From: an uncultured Negativibacillus sp.
GTDB taxonomy: Bacteria > Bacillota > Clostridia > Oscillospirales > Ruminococcaceae
Length of the DNA stretch: 48,838 nucleotides
Assembly: GCF_944388365.1 (NCBI RefSeq)
Contig: NZ_CALXIN010000009.1
Coordinates: 1 to 48,838, forward strand
Direction of reading: 5' to 3'
Of this stretch, positions 47,380 to 48,838 are shown in pieces; positions within the stretch are counted from its first letter, which is position 1, and every line of letters starts with the position of its first letter. The notes beneath the pieces are model-generated. The model was not told the origin of the DNA. It did not search any database and saw only the letters and a program-made list of their open reading frames with translations. The position numbers and the translations under genes are program-made.

Positions 47380-48752
47380 GAAAGCAGCGTTATCTGGAAG
47401 AAATTTTGCAGCGTCCTCCTCTTTCGATGCAGCAGATTCTGGACGCGCGGGAACAGCGGGTGCAGCGCCAGAACCGCATGATGAAATTGCAGGAGGGAAC
47501 GCTTGTCAGCTTTACGCTGAATATTGCCGGCGCAGTCAAGGCTGCGCCGCTTTTTTCCCGCGCCTTTGCCGAGGGCAAGCGCAGAATTTTGTCCCAGCTG
47601 CAGTATAGCGGAATCTCGGTCCTCCTGCAGGAGGAATCGAGCGGAGAAACAGGCGAGGAACTCTATCTGTTGACCAACGGCCAGCCAATGCAAATTAAGC
47701 GCCTGATGTGTCAGATTGAGGACAGCTTTCCCATGGGACGGCTGTTTGACATTGATGTGATGGCGCGCGGCGTGCCAAAGGTCTCCAGGAGCGACTTGCA
47801 TGTGTCGCCGAGAAAATGTCTGATCTGCGACCAGATGGCGGCTGCCTGTGCGAGAAGCCAGCAGCACAGCATCCGGCAGCTGCTCGAAAAGACGGTGGAG
47901 CTGATCTGCGACTACTTTGAGGAGAGCGACGCCGAGGAGATCGCACAGGCTGCCTGCCGTGCGCTGCTGTATGAGGTGAGTGTCACTCCCAAGCCAGGGC
48001 TGGTCGACCGCCAGAACAATGGTTCCCATCGGGACATGGATTTGTTCTGTTTTGTGGACAGTGCCTGTGTGCTTTATCCCTATTTTCGGGCCTGCGCCAA
48101 AATGGGAATGAAGGAGGAGCTTTCTCCACAGCAGCTGTTTGAAGCGCTGCGTCCATTGGGAAAGGACGCAGAGGAACGAATGTACCGGATGACCGGCGGA
48201 GTCAACACCCACAAGGGCGCCATCTTTTCAATGGGAATCTTCTGTGCAGCCGCGGGCAGACTGTCCGAACAGCCGTTTTCGGTGGAGAAGATGGGAGAGC
48301 TTTGCAAGCAGATGTGTGCGCATCTGCTCGAAGACTTTGCAGGGATTGCCGGAAAACAGGAGCTTTCCTACGGAGAGAAGCTCTACCTTCGATACGGAGT
48401 GACCGGCATCCGCGGAGAGGCTGCACAGGGCTTTCCATCGGTGCTGAGCTGCGGGTATCCGATGCTGCTGAATGCATTGCAGGCGGGAAAGAGCCTCAAC
48501 GATGCCGGCGTACAGGTGCTGTTGGCGCTGATTGTTCGGGTGCAGGACACCAATATTCTGGCGCGCTCCGATCCCGATACACTGCGCTGGGCACAGCAAT
48601 CGGTGCGAAAGGTGCTGGAAGAAGGCGTGGACCTTGAACAGGTGCGGGCCTTGGATCAGGCGTTTATCCAGCGCAGAATCAGCCCGGGCGGCTGTGCTGA
48701 TCTGCTGGCACTGTGCTTTTTTCTCCATTTTTTGCAGCTACATAACGAATAA
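47376..48752 (+). CDS. citXG: CitX-CitG fusion for lyase prosthetic-group synthesis
   Basis: This 458-residue protein joins two enzymes. The first part (about 1-165) is CitX, the apo-carrier phosphoribosyl-dephospho-CoA transferase, with GRLFDIDVMA and RKCLICDQMAAACARSQQHS. The second (about 170-458) is CitG, which makes the triphosphoribosyl-dephospho-CoA precursor, with EVSVTPKPGLVDRQNNGSHRDMD, TGGVNTHKGAIFSMG, VQDTNILARSDP and SPGGCADLLAL. CitXG fusions are known. Together with CitC it completes lyase maturation. Confidence 0.95.
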   Translation: MRKQRYLEEILQRPPLSMQQILDAREQRVQRQNRMMKLQEGTLVSFTLNIAGAVKAAPLFSRAFAEGKRRILSQLQYSGISVLLQEESSGETGEELYLLTNGQPMQIKRLMCQIEDSFPMGRLFDIDVMARGVPKVSRSDLHVSPRKCLICDQMAAACARSQQHSIRQLLEKTVELICDYFEESDAEEIAQAACRALLYEVSVTPKPGLVDRQNNGSHRDMDLFCFVDSACVLYPYFRACAKMGMKEELSPQQLFEALRPLGKDAEERMYRMTGGVNTHKGAIFSMGIFCAAAGRLSEQPFSVEKMGELCKQMCAHLLEDFAGIAGKQELSYGEKLYLRYGVTGIRGEAAQGFPSVLSCGYPMLLNALQAGKSLNDAGVQVLLALIVRVQDTNILARSDPDTLRWAQQSVRKVLEEGVDLEQVRALDQAFIQRRISPGGCADLLALCFFLHFLQLHNE

Positions 48753-48766
48753 AAAGCTAACGACGT

Positions 48767-48821
48767 TTATAAAAACAAGGAGGGCATCCCATCTAACGGG
48801 ATGCCCTCCTTGTTTTTATAA
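48767..48821. terminator. Terminator after citXG
   Basis: The arms 48767-48790 and 48798-48821 are perfect 24-bp inverted repeats with a 7-base loop. A- and T-rich outer parts make it bidirectional. Confidence 0.95.
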
Positions 48822-48838
48822 CGCAGTAAAGAGAGGAT

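Overview
The window looks like a spore-forming anaerobic Firmicute of the class Clostridia, perhaps Oscillospirales (the order is a guess). Supporting signs are spmA/spmB, an AbrB with a clustered-cysteine tail, a perR-rubrerythrin pair, an Rnf-type cluster, a CIRCE-controlled hsp20, a NiCo-type riboswitch on a cation exporter, many TTG starts with strong Shine-Dalgarno sites, and a glutamate-fermentation operon using the 3-methylaspartate route. Gene order looks like stable chromosome. I see no insertion sequences, phage genes, tRNAs, rRNAs or CRISPR.

Layout. 1-205: 90-bp tandem repeats. 206-1350: spmB/spmA (minus). 1453-2096: abrB and a DUF378 protein (plus). 2167-4849: a metal or metalloid operon (minus) made of an ArsR regulator fused in frame to a COG0523 GTPase, a thioredoxin-like disulfide protein and an ArsP-type permease, with the same 16-bp operator at both ends. 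4902-8117: DUF3006, a ComEC-type metallo-hydrolase and YgiQ (minus). 8266-9572: rplJ-rplL behind an L10 leader. 9676-11079: a MATE pump (minus). 11195-12243: perR and rubrerythrin (plus). 12555-17168: a reduced Rnf-like cluster C-D-E-A plus a DUF4015 protein (minus). 17230-19895: a MecA-like adaptor, rpe and an Fe-S aldo/keto reductase. 19962-22011: a CDF exporter under a NiCo-type riboswitch, and an XRE regulator with a membrane protein. 22154-26763: hsp20, an ECF S component, an acetyltransferase, a methyltransferase with a leader-peptide/hairpin 5' region, and a MATE pump with its MarR regulator. 26827-29973: a type II ABC importer behind a 24-bp palindrome resembling a ModE site. 30000-34324: a hypothetical protein, two paralogous lipoproteins, YitT behind a leader terminator, and a third MATE pump.

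35014-48752 holds an almost self-contained pathway. It encodes glutamate mutase (GlmS, GlmE) with its reactivase GlmL, methylaspartate ammonia-lyase, a two-subunit hydratase that in this setting should be mesaconase, and a three-subunit lyase (CitD, CitE, CitF) that should be citramalate lyase. It also has a cobalamin adenosyltransferase for the B12 cofactor, the lyase-activating enzymes CitC and CitXG, an uncharacterised P-loop protein and a small metallo-hydrolase. Together these would convert glutamate to ammonia, acetate and pyruvate.

The most unusual items are the reduced Rnf-like complex (no G or B subunit, three of four membrane [2Fe-2S] cysteines gone, NADH-site motifs missing from C), the in-frame ArsR-COG0523 fusion, the ModE-like operator on a FecCD-type importer, and two 5' leaders (methyltransferase and YitT) with probable attenuation devices. 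All calls come from reading the sequence; no database search was run.
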